Of a DNA stretch of 64,000 nt, positions 25,174 to 35,191 are shown one piece after another (the stretch's first letter is position 1; each line of letters starts with the position of its first letter). Made by a program: the position numbers and the translations under genes. Origin of the DNA: Erythrobacter longus (GTDB taxonomy: Bacteria; Pseudomonadota; Alphaproteobacteria; Sphingomonadales; Sphingomonadaceae); NCBI RefSeq assembly GCF_000715015.1, contig NZ_JMIW01000003.1, forward strand, positions 248,001 through 312,000, read 5' to 3'. The notes beneath the pieces are model-generated. The model saw nothing but the letters and a program-made list of their open reading frames with translations. It made no database searches and was not told the DNA's origin.

Positions 25174-27072
25174 TTAATCAACGAGCCATGAGCCGATGAG
25201 CTTGGCGAAACCTGCAGCCTCATTGGCTTGCAAGGGACGCGCATCAGCCGGGCATTCGAGGCAATAGGCCTGCACCCCTTGAGTGCCGGTGAGCATCTTA
25301 GCATCGCTCGCCAATTGTCCGATCAAGACTTCGCGTTGACGCGCGGTCATTGCGAAAAGATCAGCGCGGCGTGAAACCGTCGCAGGGGCAACCGCATTGG
25401 TGACGAGCTGACGGATGAGAGAATCGTAATTGCCCGGCGTATCGCCAAGGAACATCGCGCTCCAATCGTCTTCGGAAAGGCCAGCTTCGCCAGCCACCCA
25501 TTGCATTGCATCCGAAAGTCCGCCGAATTGATCGACAAGACCAAGCTGGCGCGCCGTACCGCCGTCCCACACGCGTCCTTGCGCGATCTGGTCGACCTTG
25601 TCATTCGTCATCCCGCGCGCCTCGGCAACGATGGTGAGAAAGTCGGAATAGGTGTCTTCAACCCCTGCTTGCAGGATAGAATCGAGTTCCGGCGACAATC
25701 CGCTCACAAGGTCAGGTTGGCCCGACAATGGCGTGGTGCGGTATCCGCCTGCACTAACGCCAAGCTCATCCGCGGTTCCTTCAAAGGTCGGGATGACCGC
25801 AAACACACCAATGGAACCTGTAATCGTTTCAGGTTGGGCAAAGATCCGGTCGGCTTTGGTCGCGACCCAATACCCGCCGCTGGCAGCAACATTGGCGAAG
25901 GACACTGCGACCGGCACATCCTTGTCGGCGCGGTAGCGTTCGATCGCCTGGCGAATGTCTTCTGATGCCAGAGCGGAACCACCCGGCGAATCCACGCGCA
26001 CCACCAACCCTTTGATGTTGTCATCGCTAAGCGCTGTGTCGAGCAAGTCGACAATCCGCTCACCGCCTGCAATACCGGGTCCTGCTTCGCCGTCGACTAT
26101 AGTGCCCGCGATGGTCACAATCGCGATTTTGTTGCTGGATGATCCTGTGCCGGGGCCGACATCGGCAAGATACGGCGCAAATTCGCTTTTGGCATATGCG
26201 CCCGGTTTTTTGTCGAAGGCATCTTCGCCAGCGATTTCAGCAACGCGTTCGCCAAATTTTACGCGGGTTCCGATTGTGTCGACAAGCCCCGCATCAAGCG
26301 CCGCTTTGGCAAGATCACCCGATGATGCCTCAACCCATGCAACCGTATCGCCGGTTACCCGGTCGAGATCGAGCGAGGGGCGCGCTTTCTTGACGTTGGC
26401 CTGCCATTCTTCCCACAGCGAACCATAAAGTGCGGCCAGATTTTCGCGGCTCGCCTCTGATGGGCCATCAAGCAGATAGGGTTCAACCGCCGATTTGAAG
26501 GTCCCGACGCGGTAAACGCGCACATTGACTTTGAGCTTTTCCAGAAGGCCAGCGTAATACAACCGCGCGCCGCCGGGCCCTGCGATTGTTGCGCCGCCCA
26601 TCGGATTGACCCAAACTTCGCTTGCGTGAGAGGCCAAGTGCATATGGTCATCGCCATAGCCAAGCGCGTAGGTGAGTACCGGTTTTTCCGCCTTGCGCAC
26701 CCGGTCCATGGCGTCTGCGATTTCTTGCATATGCACCTGACCGCCGCCGATAAAAGTGGTCATATCCATGACAACAGCTTTCACGCGGTCATCGGTGGCT
26801 GCTGCATCAAGAGCGCGCACAAGATCACGGGCGCGCAATTCAACCGGCGGGGCCGTGCCGCTCAAAAGCGTTGCAAGCGGGTCAACCTTGCTGTTCTCTT
26901 CAACCACATATCCGGTCATGTCGATGTAAAGAGCGCCTTCGCGCACTTGCCCCGGATTGGGGGCAGCGGAAAGAATGCTGAACAATGCGACGAAGAAAAG
27001 CAGCATGAAAACGAGGACCAAGCCATCCTTGATCCCGACGATAATTTTCCATGCCTTACCCAAAAAGCTCAT
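25174..27072 (-). CDS. sppA: Signal peptide peptidase SppA, 67K type
   Basis: This membrane-bound serine protease degrades cleaved signal peptides. The 632-residue protein has an N-terminal anchor (about 13-35) and two tandem S49 domains. The general-base lysine is in the first (GTFKSAVEP) and the nucleophilic serine in the second (VAASGGYWVAT). The start at 27072 follows AAGGA at the proper distance; an upstream ATG would add 18 residues without family support. It stands next to tRNA-Val and divergent from pyrB. Confidence 0.95.
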   Translation of the reverse strand: MSFLGKAWKIIVGIKDGLVLVFMLLFFVALFSILSAAPNPGQVREGALYIDMTGYVVEENSKVDPLATLLSGTAPPVELRARDLVRALDAAATDDRVKAVVMDMTTFIGGGQVHMQEIADAMDRVRKAEKPVLTYALGYGDDHMHLASHASEVWVNPMGGATIAGPGGARLYYAGLLEKLKVNVRVYRVGTFKSAVEPYLLDGPSEASRENLAALYGSLWEEWQANVKKARPSLDLDRVTGDTVAWVEASSGDLAKAALDAGLVDTIGTRVKFGERVAEIAGEDAFDKKPGAYAKSEFAPYLADVGPGTGSSSNKIAIVTIAGTIVDGEAGPGIAGGERIVDLLDTALSDDNIKGLVVRVDSPGGSALASEDIRQAIERYRADKDVPVAVSFANVAASGGYWVATKADRIFAQPETITGSIGVFAVIPTFEGTADELGVSAGGYRTTPLSGQPDLVSGLSPELDSILQAGVEDTYSDFLTIVAEARGMTNDKVDQIAQGRVWDGGTARQLGLVDQFGGLSDAMQWVAGEAGLSEDDWSAMFLGDTPGNYDSLIRQLVTNAVAPATVSRRADLFAMTARQREVLIGQLASDAKMLTGTQGVQAYCLECPADARPLQANEAAGFAKLIGSWLVD

Positions 27073-27233
27073 TATTTTTCCTTGTTTCTCTCGCAAATCA
27101 GCCTTGACCGAACAACGACCCGACAACCTTTGCGGTTCCCTTGGAACATAACCACGTATTCGTAAACTTCTAGGGGAGGGGAGAGGCTCATGGGTTGAGC
27201 GCCCGACACGTCTCGACTAAGGGCTTGGGTTTA

Positions 27234-28280
27234 ATGAACCAGACACCGCAATCCAGCGAGCCGCCAAGTGCAGGCAACACACTTGGTTCGGGACGCTTTC
27301 CCGAAGGCCGCCTCGCTTTTCCGCACCGCGATCTAACCGGTATCAGCCAGCTTGAGAGGCACGAAATCCTCTATCTCCTTGCGTCAGCTGAGGAGTGGGT
27401 GGAGCACAATAGAGGCCGTAACAAGCGTGCCGATCTTTTAAGCGGGCTCACCATCATCAATGCCTTTTTCGAAAACTCAACGCGCACGCTTTTGAGTTTT
27501 GAAATCGCGGGCAAACGCCTTGGCGCAGATGTTGTGAACATGCACGCTGCGCAATCAAGCGTTAAGAAGGGTGAGACGCTGATCGATACAGCGATCACGC
27601 TGAACGCGATGCGGGCCGATGCAATTGTCATACGCCACGGGTCAAGCGGCGCGACACAGCTGATCGCGGATAAAGTTGATTGCCCGGTTTTGAACGCGGG
27701 CGATGGCCAACACGAACATCCTACACAGGCGCTGCTCGATGCGCTTGCCTTGCGTCAGGCATTGGCGGCGCGTGGTGAGGGCGCAGAGGACTTTACCGGG
27801 CGCACCGTCCTGATTTGCGGAGACATCCTGCACAGCCGCGTCGCGCGCTCAAACATCTTGTGCCTTCAGGCAATGGGCGCAAAAGTGCGCCTGTGTTCCC
27901 CGCCAGCCCTTATGCCGCAAGGGGTGGAGATGATGGGCGCAGAAGCGTTCCACGATTTTGATGTCGCTCTCGAAGGCAGCGATGTGGTGATGATGCTGCG
28001 ATTGCAAACCGAACGTATGTCCGGCCAGTTTATCCCGTCGGCTCGCGAGTATCATCACCTTTACGGCCTTACGAAAGCGCGGCTTGAACGCGCTTCACCA
28101 GATGCGCTCGTGATGCACCCTGGGCCGATGAACAGGGGCGTTGAGATCGATAGCGATGTTGCCGATATGCTCGACCGGTCGATTATCACCAGCCAGGTCG
28201 AGATGGGGGTCGCCATTCGCATGGCGTGCCTTGAAATTCTGACGCGTTCCGGGCGCGGTGTTGAGGGGTGGGCGGCATGA
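27234..28280 (+). CDS. pyrB: Aspartate carbamoyltransferase catalytic subunit
   Basis: This enzyme catalyses the first committed step of pyrimidine synthesis, carbamoyl phosphate plus aspartate. The carbamoyl-phosphate signature [13 protein letters not shown] is intact, as are the [12 protein letters not shown] and [11 protein letters not shown] blocks. At 348 residues with an N-terminal extension of about 30, it resembles the pyrB proteins that work with a PyrC-like partner. That partner overlaps its stop codon (ATGA), so the two are cotranslated. Confidence 0.95.
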   Translation: MNQTPQSSEPPSAGNTLGSGRFPEGRLAFPHRDLTGISQLERHEILYLLASAEEWVEHNRGRNKRADLLSGLTIINAFFENSTRTLLSFEIAGKRLGADVVNMHAAQSSVKKGETLIDTAITLNAMRADAIVIRHGSSGATQLIADKVDCPVLNAGDGQHEHPTQALLDALALRQALAARGEGAEDFTGRTVLICGDILHSRVARSNILCLQAMGAKVRLCSPPALMPQGVEMMGAEAFHDFDVALEGSDVVMMLRLQTERMSGQFIPSAREYHHLYGLTKARLERASPDALVMHPGPMNRGVEIDSDVADMLDRSIITSQVEMGVAIRMACLEILTRSGRGVEGWAA

Positions 28281-29512
28281 AGCAGATCAAACCCCTGACA
28301 ATCACACATGGGAAGCTCGTCACCAGCGAAGGCATCGTCGAAGGCGCTGTGCGCTGTGTTGGCGGTCTGATCGAAACGGTTGGCCGCGATGTCACTGCGC
28401 AAGACGGCGATGAAGTCCTGTCAGCCAAAGGCAAGCTTATTACGCCGGGCATTGTCGATTTTGGCGTCTTTGCCATCGACAAGCCTGCTTTTCATTTTGG
28501 CGGGATTACGCGGGCGGCCTTGATGCCGGATCAATCCCCTCCGCTCGATTACCCGAGCCGCGTCAATTACATCGCCAAAAGCGGCAAGCCGGACCTGTGG
28601 GTGCACCCCCTTGCGGCGGCAACGCGCTCGCTTAAAGGCGAAGAACTTGCTGAGATTGGCCTTATGCGCGAGGCAGGCGCAAGGGGCGTTGCAACGGGCC
28701 GCAAGTGGATAGGTGACAGCGGTGTTATGCTCCGCCTTTTGCAATATGCCGCCATGCTTGATCTGGTAGTGGTGACCCATGCCGAAGATGCAGCTTTAGT
28801 GGGCAGCGCGGCAGCAACAGCTGGCGAATATGCAACGCGTCTGGGTTTGCCAAGCGCGCCTGCTGAGGCGGAGGCGCTGGCTGTGGCCCGCGATATCGCC
28901 TTGGCAGAGCTAAGCGGCGCGCAGCTCCATTTGCGCCAAGTGACAACCGCTGCCGGGTTCGATCTGGTGCGCGCTGCCAAAGGGCGGGGCGTGCGTGTGA
29001 CTTGCGGGATTACGCCTGCCCATTTCATGCTATCTGATCTTGCCACAGCTGATTTCAGGACTTTCACCAAGCTGTCGCCCCCCTTGCGCAGCGAAGCGGA
29101 CCGTCAGGCAGCGCTTGCCGCGATCGCAGATGGGACGATTGATGTCATTTCAAGCGGGCATGACCCGCGCGGGGCAGAGGACAAGCGCCTGCCTTTTTCC
29201 GATGCAGAGCCCGGTATGGCAGGCGCTGAAACACTGCTCGCGATGGTCTTGGGCCTTGTCCGGGACGACGTGATCGACTTGGTCAGGGCGTTTGACGTGC
29301 TGGCCGCGAACCCAGCAAAGCTCCTCGATGTACCAGCGGGCGCGCTCGCAAGCGGATTTGAGGCTGACCTTGCGATTGTCGATCCCGAAGCGCCCTGGGT
29401 CATCGACCGCCGCAAGATGACAGCAACGGGTGATAACACCCCTTTCGATATGCAGGGCGTCCAAGGCCGGGTGAAAGCCCTCATCAAAGGCGGCGTGCCG
29501 GTCGAGGGATAA
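28277..29512 (+). CDS. pyrC': Dihydroorotase-like protein, probably non-catalytic (PyrC')
   Basis: The 411-residue protein has the amidohydrolase fold of dihydroorotase. The essential HxH metal motif that normally follows PGLVD (as DxHxHxR) is absent: the sequence reads [14 protein letters not shown]. The late active-site block, usually TDHAP, reads SSGHDPRG. It is therefore likely an inactive structural subunit that holds aspartate carbamoyltransferase together, as known for Pseudomonas pyrB-pyrC'. It starts within the pyrB stop codon. A true dihydroorotase must exist elsewhere in the genome. Confidence 0.88.
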   Translation: MKQIKPLTITHGKLVTSEGIVEGAVRCVGGLIETVGRDVTAQDGDEVLSAKGKLITPGIVDFGVFAIDKPAFHFGGITRAALMPDQSPPLDYPSRVNYIAKSGKPDLWVHPLAAATRSLKGEELAEIGLMREAGARGVATGRKWIGDSGVMLRLLQYAAMLDLVVVTHAEDAALVGSAAATAGEYATRLGLPSAPAEAEALAVARDIALAELSGAQLHLRQVTTAAGFDLVRAAKGRGVRVTCGITPAHFMLSDLATADFRTFTKLSPPLRSEADRQAALAAIADGTIDVISSGHDPRGAEDKRLPFSDAEPGMAGAETLLAMVLGLVRDDVIDLVRAFDVLAANPAKLLDVPAGALASGFEADLAIVDPEAPWVIDRRKMTATGDNTPFDMQGVQGRVKALIKGGVPVEG

Positions 29513-29539
29513 GCTAGAGCCAGTTTGCCAAACAAAAAA

Positions 29540-29581
29540 TACCCTCGGAGGCCAGGCTTTTGGGCCGGGGCTCTGAGGGTA
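29540..29581. terminator. Bidirectional terminator between pyrC' and the SPOR gene
   Basis: The outer stem TACCCTC / GAGGGTA and inner GGCC pairs form a hairpin, with an A-run on the left and TTTT on the right. It lies between two convergent genes and can stop both. Confidence 0.75.
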
Positions 29582-29623
29582 ATTTTGCTAAAAGCTGTTT
29601 GAGCTTTCAAGCGGGGGGAAGGG

Positions 29624-31003
29624 TTATCTTGAGCGTGAGGCGACGCGGATGTCGCGCTCGACCGCTCCAGCAGGTGGGCTGGATTTCGCATAAGCAAAGC
29701 AACCAATACCCGATGCTTTGACCGAGCCGCACATTGAGCGAGCAGAACGTGCGCCAAAGCCAGCGGCGGCAACACGGAAGAACGTGCGACCATTCACGCG
29801 CGCTTCGGTGATGACAGCGTCATGACCTTTAAGCGCAGGGAAGCGGCGTTGGAATTCGCCCCATTTTTGTTCGGCGACCTGACGGCTGTCGAACGACCCA
29901 AGCTGGATGCGGTGCGTGTCAGCTGAACCGGATGCCGGAGTGCTGATTGAAGGAGTGCTGGCACGGCTGGGTGCTGAACGCGCTGCCACGCTGGGTGCAG
30001 AACGCGTTGCCACACTGGGGGCGGGAGCCGATGCAGGAACTTTCTGCACAACCGCGTTTGAAACAAAGCGCGGTGCTGGCGGCGCTGCTGGGCGCGGTTT
30101 TGCCGCCGCAGGTTGAGCAATGGGAGGGGCAATCGAGGGCGCTGGTGCCGATGACGCCAATGCGACCGGCTGTGCGACTGGAGCAGCGACGACTTCTGGG
30201 GCCGGTTGAGGCTCTGCCATTGCCAGTTGCGCGGCTTCATCTGCCATCTGTTGCTGGGTCGGGAAGTTTGCAAGCGCAAGGTGGCGCGGCTGTCCGCCAT
30301 CGCTCACGGGTTTAAGGCCAAGCAGATTGGATACGCGAAGCAGATGATCTTCTGGACGTGCGCTTGATGCCCAATTCGACAGACGTGTGTCGAGCTGGTC
30401 AGCTGGCACATCTTCTGCGGCCATCACGCGTGCAGCGCGCCAGTTGCCGGCAAGTGAATAGGCATATGCAAGGTTTTGACGCGCTTTGGGCGACGTGTTG
30501 CCTTCGCGGATCGCATCGACAAGCAGTTTGACACCGCGATCGGCTTCGCCAGCAAGAGCGAGCGCAAGACCAAGATCAGCGCGCGGGATACTGTTTTGAC
30601 GCTCTTGAAGAACGCGCACCGCATCGCGGTTGTTGCCATTGGCAGCTTGCGTAAGGGCATAGCTTAGCGCGGTGCGTCCGCGATTATCGCCAAGGTCAAT
30701 CGCATCGCCAAACGCGGTTGCGGCAGATTGGAAGCGACCCGCTTCGAGATAGGCTGTGCCAAGGGTGGCGCGGTATTCTGGATCGCGGGGGGACGCAAGA
30801 ACGGCAGCCTCAGCGTAAGCGATTGCCTTGTCGACTTTGCCGTCTTCCAAAGCGGTTTGCGCCTTGTTGAAAGATACCTGAGCAGGAGGCGCGGAAGACG
30901 CGCAACTTGCAAGGGCAAGACTAGCCAAAGCTGTCCCAAGGATAAGGCCAACTTTCTGGCCGCTGGATTGTGCAGGCGATGCACCAAAATTGCTGCGAGC
31001 CAT
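29624..31003 (-). CDS. TPR and SPOR-domain lipoprotein
   Basis: The 459-residue protein has a lipobox ASLALASC (cysteine about 34). TPR-like helical repeats (about 45-220) and a long Pro/Ala/Ser linker with repeated APSVA-SAPS units follow. The C-terminal SPOR domain (about 370-445, THRIQLGSFDSRQVAEQKW) binds denuded septal peptidoglycan in this family. The start at 31003 follows AGGGGAAAC. It closes an operon with an RHH protein and a ParA, suggesting a link between cell division or envelope and partition-type positioning. Confidence 0.85.
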   Translation of the reverse strand: MARSNFGASPAQSSGQKVGLILGTALASLALASCASSAPPAQVSFNKAQTALEDGKVDKAIAYAEAAVLASPRDPEYRATLGTAYLEAGRFQSAATAFGDAIDLGDNRGRTALSYALTQAANGNNRDAVRVLQERQNSIPRADLGLALALAGEADRGVKLLVDAIREGNTSPKARQNLAYAYSLAGNWRAARVMAAEDVPADQLDTRLSNWASSARPEDHLLRVSNLLGLKPVSDGGQPRHLALANFPTQQQMADEAAQLAMAEPQPAPEVVAAPVAQPVALASSAPAPSIAPPIAQPAAAKPRPAAPPAPRFVSNAVVQKVPASAPAPSVATRSAPSVAARSAPSRASTPSISTPASGSADTHRIQLGSFDSRQVAEQKWGEFQRRFPALKGHDAVITEARVNGRTFFRVAAAGFGARSARSMCGSVKASGIGCFAYAKSSPPAGAVERDIRVASRSR

Positions 31004-31063
31004 TTTTGTTTCCCCTAATTTAATCATGTTCTTGTCTGTCTTATTGACGGCAAGGGTTAATAT

Positions 31064-31558
31064 TCAGTTGCGTTTCATGCGCTTGGCGAGTGCGTCGAGG
31101 TCTTCGATCTCGTTGAACATCGCATCAATCGCTTCAGTCACCAGAGCTTGTGCACTCATGCCGTGCATGGTTGCGGCCAGGCGCAGTTTGAGGTGGCGGT
31201 CAGCGTCAAGACGCAATGTGAAAGCTGCGCGCTTCACGGGTTTGGAGCCGGACTTTTCGGCAGCTTTGAAAGCAAGCTCGGATTTCTTCGAAGCTGCGGC
31301 CTTCTTTGCCTTTTTGGCAGACCGTTTTTCGGACGACGTACGCCTTGCGCCGCCGTATTCCCTTGCTTCGCCCATATCGTTCCAGCCAAGATCTTCGAGC
31401 ATCTCGGGATCAACCAGAGCGATATCTGGAAGAGCTGCGATCTGTGGGCGCATCGCGGGCTTAGCGCCGCCCTTGCGAGCGAGCAAAGTCGGTCCCAGCG
31501 AGGCGAATTCGATCTCTGGGCTCGATTTCGCCTCAGAGTCAGAGTGGGCGCGGGCCAC
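31064..31558 (-). CDS. Ribbon-helix-helix-like protein cotranscribed with ParA
   Basis: The 164-residue protein has a Lys/Ala-rich middle (RRTSSEKRSAKKAKKAAASKK). Its C-terminal segment (KRAAFTLRLDADRHLKLRLAATMHGMSAQ in two blocks) matches a ribbon-helix-helix DNA-binding fold. It starts five bases after the ParA stop. It may be the DNA-binding partner of the ATPase, in place of ParB, but that is inference. Confidence 0.7.
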   Translation of the reverse strand: MARAHSDSEAKSSPEIEFASLGPTLLARKGGAKPAMRPQIAALPDIALVDPEMLEDLGWNDMGEAREYGGARRTSSEKRSAKKAKKAAASKKSELAFKAAEKSGSKPVKRAAFTLRLDADRHLKLRLAATMHGMSAQALVTEAIDAMFNEIEDLDALAKRMKRN

Positions 31559-31563
31559 TGTTC

Positions 31564-32286
31564 TTACTGCGCCACGCGGCGGCCAAAGCCACCGGCTGGA
31601 CGTTGTACGCCATTGGACTGAACCTGCTGGCCAGTACCGGGAGCTGCGAAAACGGTGCGACGGAAATTCTTTTCAAGCCGGTCAGAGATGTACTTCCACA
31701 GCGCTGTGATTTCAGCGCAGCTGCGGCCTTCAGGATCGACTTCCATCACAGTGCGGCCATCGATCATCGAGGCGGCAAAGTCGGTGCGGTGGTGAAGGGT
31801 GATCGGTGCAACGGTTCCGTGCTGTGACAATGCAACAGCTGCTTCCGAAGTGATCTTGGCCTTGGGCGTTGCAGCGTTCACTACAAAGACAAGCGGCTTT
31901 CCGGCGCGTTCACACAGGTCCACGGTCGCTCCAACAGCGCGCAGGTCGTGCGGGCTTGGGCGGGTTGGCACCACAATCAGCTCCGCCACCGAAATGACCG
32001 ATTGGATCGCCATCGTAATGGCTGGCGGCGTATCGATAACCGCCAGTTTGAATCCCTGCTGGCGCAGAACGGCCAGATCGTTCGCAAGACGCGAAACCGT
32101 GGTTTGAGCAAAGGCAGGATATTCCGCCTCACGTTCATTCCACCAATCGGCGAGCGAACCTTGCGGGTCGATATCGATAAGAACGACCGGGCCAGCGCCA
32201 GCGCGCTGTGCCTGAACGGCCAGATGCCCGGAAAGGGTTGTCTTACCTGATCCGCCTTTCTGCGATGCCAAAGCTAGTACGCGCAA
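31564..32286 (-). CDS. ParA-family ATPase (orphan)
   Basis: The 240-residue deviant Walker ATPase has KGGSGKTT at residues 10-17, the Walker A' region IDIDPQGSLADW and the Walker B region VIDTPPA. It resembles chromosomal orphan ParA/MinD-like proteins that position cargo rather than plasmid ParA, since no ParB or parS is near. It leads an operon with the RHH and SPOR genes. It has an unusual Gly/Arg/Gln-rich C-terminal tail. Confidence 0.88.
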   Translation of the reverse strand: MRVLALASQKGGSGKTTLSGHLAVQAQRAGAGPVVLIDIDPQGSLADWWNEREAEYPAFAQTTVSRLANDLAVLRQQGFKLAVIDTPPAITMAIQSVISVAELIVVPTRPSPHDLRAVGATVDLCERAGKPLVFVVNAATPKAKITSEAAVALSQHGTVAPITLHHRTDFAASMIDGRTVMEVDPEGRSCAEITALWKYISDRLEKNFRRTVFAAPGTGQQVQSNGVQRPAGGFGRRVAQ

Positions 32287-32605
32287 AACCGGTCCCCCTG
32301 AAATGTGACCATAATAAATGCCGCCTGATTGCAGCTGTTGGACCAGTGGGATCGCAGACTACCCCTAATTTAGAGTTAACAGCGACCCGCTTTAGGTTGA
32401 TCGGGTCCTGGCTCCAGCGCGGTCATTAGGAGCTTAAAACTCGAAACTCGTGGCAGGATGCGAAGCAAGATTTGCCCCATCACGAAGCTTACCCCCTTTA
32501 CCCGTCAACCAAATGCTAACCATTATGACGCTAGGAAACCTGCGTCTGATTAAGCGGACCCCAGCGCGATTTGACCCGCGCAAACAACACAGGAACCCAG
32601 ACGCC
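32287..32605. other. Divergent intergenic region between ParA and SEL1-SPOR genes
   Basis: No gene is visible in these 319 bp. A CTAA-N7-TTAA element at 32365-32379 is one mismatch from the CtrA consensus TTAA-N7-TTAA. The remaining sequence shows no strong hairpin. Promoters for both flanking genes must lie here. Confidence 0.5.
32365..32379. promoter_or_regulatory. CtrA-like half-consensus site
   Basis: CTAATTTAGAGTTAA fits TTAA-N7-TTAA with one mismatch. The ChpT phosphotransferase encoded at 57180 shows that the CtrA pathway exists in this organism. A single imperfect site is weak evidence. Confidence 0.25.
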
Positions 32606-33673
32606 ATGGCACAAGGCACCGACTTTAAACCGAGCATTCTTCGTTTCTTAGGCGGCATGGGCACAGCAGCAGCTGTTCTTGGTGCAGCGCCTGTTTTCGC
32701 CAACGTAAAACAGGGCGTCGATGCGTGGAGCTCGGGCAATTACACTGCGGCAGTGGCTGAATGGCAGCAGCCTGCAAGCAATGGGGACGCCGATGCGCTG
32801 TTCAATCTGGCGCAGGCCTACAGGCTTGGCCGGGGGGTTCCAGCCGACATTAACCGGGCGCGCGAACTGTACGCAGAAGCCGCGCAAAAAGGGCATGTAA
32901 AGGCGGCCGATAACTACGGCCTTCTCTTGTTCCAGCAAGGCGAACAAGCCAGTGCCATGCCGCTTATCAAAGATGCGGCCGAACGCGGCGATCCGCGCGC
33001 GCAATATGTTTTGGGGCTCGCCCACTTCAATGCTGACTATGCGCAAAAGGATTGGGTTCGTGCCTATGCTCTTTTGACGCTCGCCAATGGCGCTGGTCTG
33101 CCGCAAGCGGCCAATGCATTGGCACAGATGGACGCCTATGTCCCGATCGAACAACGCCAGGTGGCGCAGTCGGTCGCGCGCGAATTGGAAGCCAATGCTG
33201 CGCAGCGCCGGACCGCAGAACTCGCAGCGCTTGATCTGGGCAGCACTGGTGGCACTTTTCCCGCTCCTGCCACCTCTCCATCGCCGCAGCCTCGTCCTGC
33301 TTTTGTAGAGCGCGCACCGCGCGGTGGCTCTGTTGAGGCCGCACAAGTTTCGGCAACACCGGCAGTTGTGTCCGCTCCAGCGCCTCAGCCCGTTCGCGTG
33401 GCACAACCTGTCGCATCGTCGCCGGCTCCGTCCACAGCGCGTAATGGCAACTGGCGCGTCCAGCTTGGCGCGTTTGGTGTGAAGGCCAATGCGGACCGCC
33501 TGTGGTCGACGCTTCAATCAAACCCGGCATTGTCCGGGACGAGCAAGGCACTTGTTCCTGGAGGCAATGTTACCCGCCTTCAGGCGGTTGGTTTCTACAG
33601 CCGCGCAGAAGCCCAGCGTGCCTGCGACAGCCTGAAGCGCGAAGGGCAAGGCTGCCTCGTTAAACAGCCCTGA
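32606..33673 (+). CDS. SEL1-repeat and SPOR-domain exported protein
   Basis: The 355-residue protein has a signal-like N-terminus (cleavage near PVFANV) and SEL1/TPR-type repeats at about 35-170 (DALFNLAQAYRLGRGVPADI, then AQYVLGLAHF). A Pro/Ala-rich linker and a C-terminal SPOR domain (NWRVQLGAFGVKANADRLW) follow. It is divergent from the ParA-RHH-SPOR operon and shares its SPOR logic. The start at 32606 has ACAGGAA upstream. Confidence 0.85.
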   Translation: MAQGTDFKPSILRFLGGMGTAAAVLGAAPVFANVKQGVDAWSSGNYTAAVAEWQQPASNGDADALFNLAQAYRLGRGVPADINRARELYAEAAQKGHVKAADNYGLLLFQQGEQASAMPLIKDAAERGDPRAQYVLGLAHFNADYAQKDWVRAYALLTLANGAGLPQAANALAQMDAYVPIEQRQVAQSVARELEANAAQRRTAELAALDLGSTGGTFPAPATSPSPQPRPAFVERAPRGGSVEAAQVSATPAVVSAPAPQPVRVAQPVASSPAPSTARNGNWRVQLGAFGVKANADRLWSTLQSNPALSGTSKALVPGGNVTRLQAVGFYSRAEAQRACDSLKREGQGCLVKQP

Positions 33674-33753
33674 GCCGGATCGCGCTCGTTCCCCCTTCCC
33701 CTGAGCCACCGCGATGCTAAGCTTCGCGATGACTTGGGATCAGGGGAATATGC

Positions 33754-35067
33754 ATGACCACTTCTGAAAGTGCTGCTCAGGCCGGTATTGGCTTGGACGC
33801 TGACGCTGCTGGTGAGAGCGCGAGGGCAAAAGTTGCAGCCCCTGTTGCCACCAAGGACCGCATCGAAACGCTCGATTTTATTCGCGGACTGGCGGTGATG
33901 GGCATTCTGGCGGCAAACATTGTTGCCTTTGGTCAACCCTTCAACGCCTACACCTATCCCGGTGCTTGGATCGGGCCCACGGGTGATCCCGATGGTTGGT
34001 TGTGGATCGCGCAATTTGTGACGGTCGATGGCAAGATGCGGGGGCTTTTCACCCTGTTGTTTGGCGCTGGGATGTACTTGTTCATGGAGCGGGCATGGGC
34101 GCGCGGGGACACAGCAAAACTCCAGGCGTGGCGATTGATGATATTGTTCGCCTTTGGATACGCGCATTTCCTCTTCCTTTGGGTAGGGGACATTTTGGCG
34201 ATGTATGCCCTTATCGGCCTTCTTGCCCTTACCTGTGTGGGATGGAAGGCAAAGACACAGCTTGTCGTGGGGCTTGCCGCATATGGCTTTGGCGCTGCGG
34301 TCAGTCTCCTTTTTTCATTCCCCTATTTGGTCACCAATACAAAATTGGGCGAAGCTGAAGGCATGGGAGAATTGAAGTCTGAATTCCTTAAGGCGACAGA
34401 GCAGGCCTTGGCTGACGACAAAGTCATCACTGCCTTCAAAACTTCAGGCGATTATCTCGGGCTCGTACAGCACCGTTTGAGCGATGAATGGTACATTCCG
34501 TTCGCCAATTCCGCGATGTTCTTCCTTGAGACGTTTCCGCTGATGCTGCTTGGCATGGCGCTATACCGGCTTGGCTTTTTCAGCGGCGCATTAAACCGCG
34601 GCAAGATGATTGCGTGGGGATGGATTGGCCTATTTGTTGGCGCAGGCGTGACCTTGATGATCGGCCTGATCGCAAAAGGCTCAGGGTTCGATTATTGGGC
34701 GAGCAATTCGGCCTTCCTTGCATGGAGCCCGCTTCCACGCCTCGCGATGGTTCTGGGGCTGGCTGCGCTTCTGGTCGCCTATTCGCCCGCTTGGACGGGT
34801 TGGTTTGCGACACGGGTGAGGGCTGCGGGAAGGGCGGCATTCACCAATTACCTCGGCACTTCTGTCGTGATGCTGTTTGTGATGCACGGTTGGGCGTTTG
34901 GCCTGTTCGGTGAGCTTACCCGGCCTCAGCTTTATCTGGTTACGCTGCTGACCTGCGCTCTGATGCTGGCATGGTCCAAGCCGTGGCTGGATCGCTATCG
35001 CTATGGCCCGCTTGAGTGGTTGTGGCGCTGTCTAACCTATCGGCGGGTCTTCCCAAACAAGCGATAA
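33754..35067 (+). CDS. DUF418 membrane protein
   Basis: The 437-residue protein has about ten transmembrane helices. The N-terminal signature RIETLDFIRGLAVMGILAANI and the C-terminal GRAAFTNYLGTSVVM are hallmarks of DUF418 proteins, relatives of acyltransferase-like membrane proteins of unknown function. A good GGGGA ribosome site precedes the ATG. No partner gene is apparent. Confidence 0.88.
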   Translation: MTTSESAAQAGIGLDADAAGESARAKVAAPVATKDRIETLDFIRGLAVMGILAANIVAFGQPFNAYTYPGAWIGPTGDPDGWLWIAQFVTVDGKMRGLFTLLFGAGMYLFMERAWARGDTAKLQAWRLMILFAFGYAHFLFLWVGDILAMYALIGLLALTCVGWKAKTQLVVGLAAYGFGAAVSLLFSFPYLVTNTKLGEAEGMGELKSEFLKATEQALADDKVITAFKTSGDYLGLVQHRLSDEWYIPFANSAMFFLETFPLMLLGMALYRLGFFSGALNRGKMIAWGWIGLFVGAGVTLMIGLIAKGSGFDYWASNSAFLAWSPLPRLAMVLGLAALLVAYSPAWTGWFATRVRAAGRAAFTNYLGTSVVMLFVMHGWAFGLFGELTRPQLYLVTLLTCALMLAWSKPWLDRYRYGPLEWLWRCLTYRRVFPNKR

Positions 35068-35131
35068 GTCACGCGCGCATGCCGGCGCGGGTGTGGGAAA
35101 AGGCGTTCGGCGGCTACGATTTGGCTTGCTA

Positions 35132-35148
35132 TTGCGATTAATTCGCAT
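35132..35148. promoter_or_regulatory. Candidate iron-responsive (Fur-type) box upstream of bfd
   Basis: TTGCGA-TTAAT-TCGCAT is an inverted repeat with a 5-bp AT spacer, 44 bp before the bfd start. The same TTGCGA-N5-TCGCAA form recurs upstream of bfr. Confidence 0.5.
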
Positions 35149-35191
35149 ATCTAGGTGTTGCAAACGCCTCGCAGGAGAGATTCGGAAGCTT

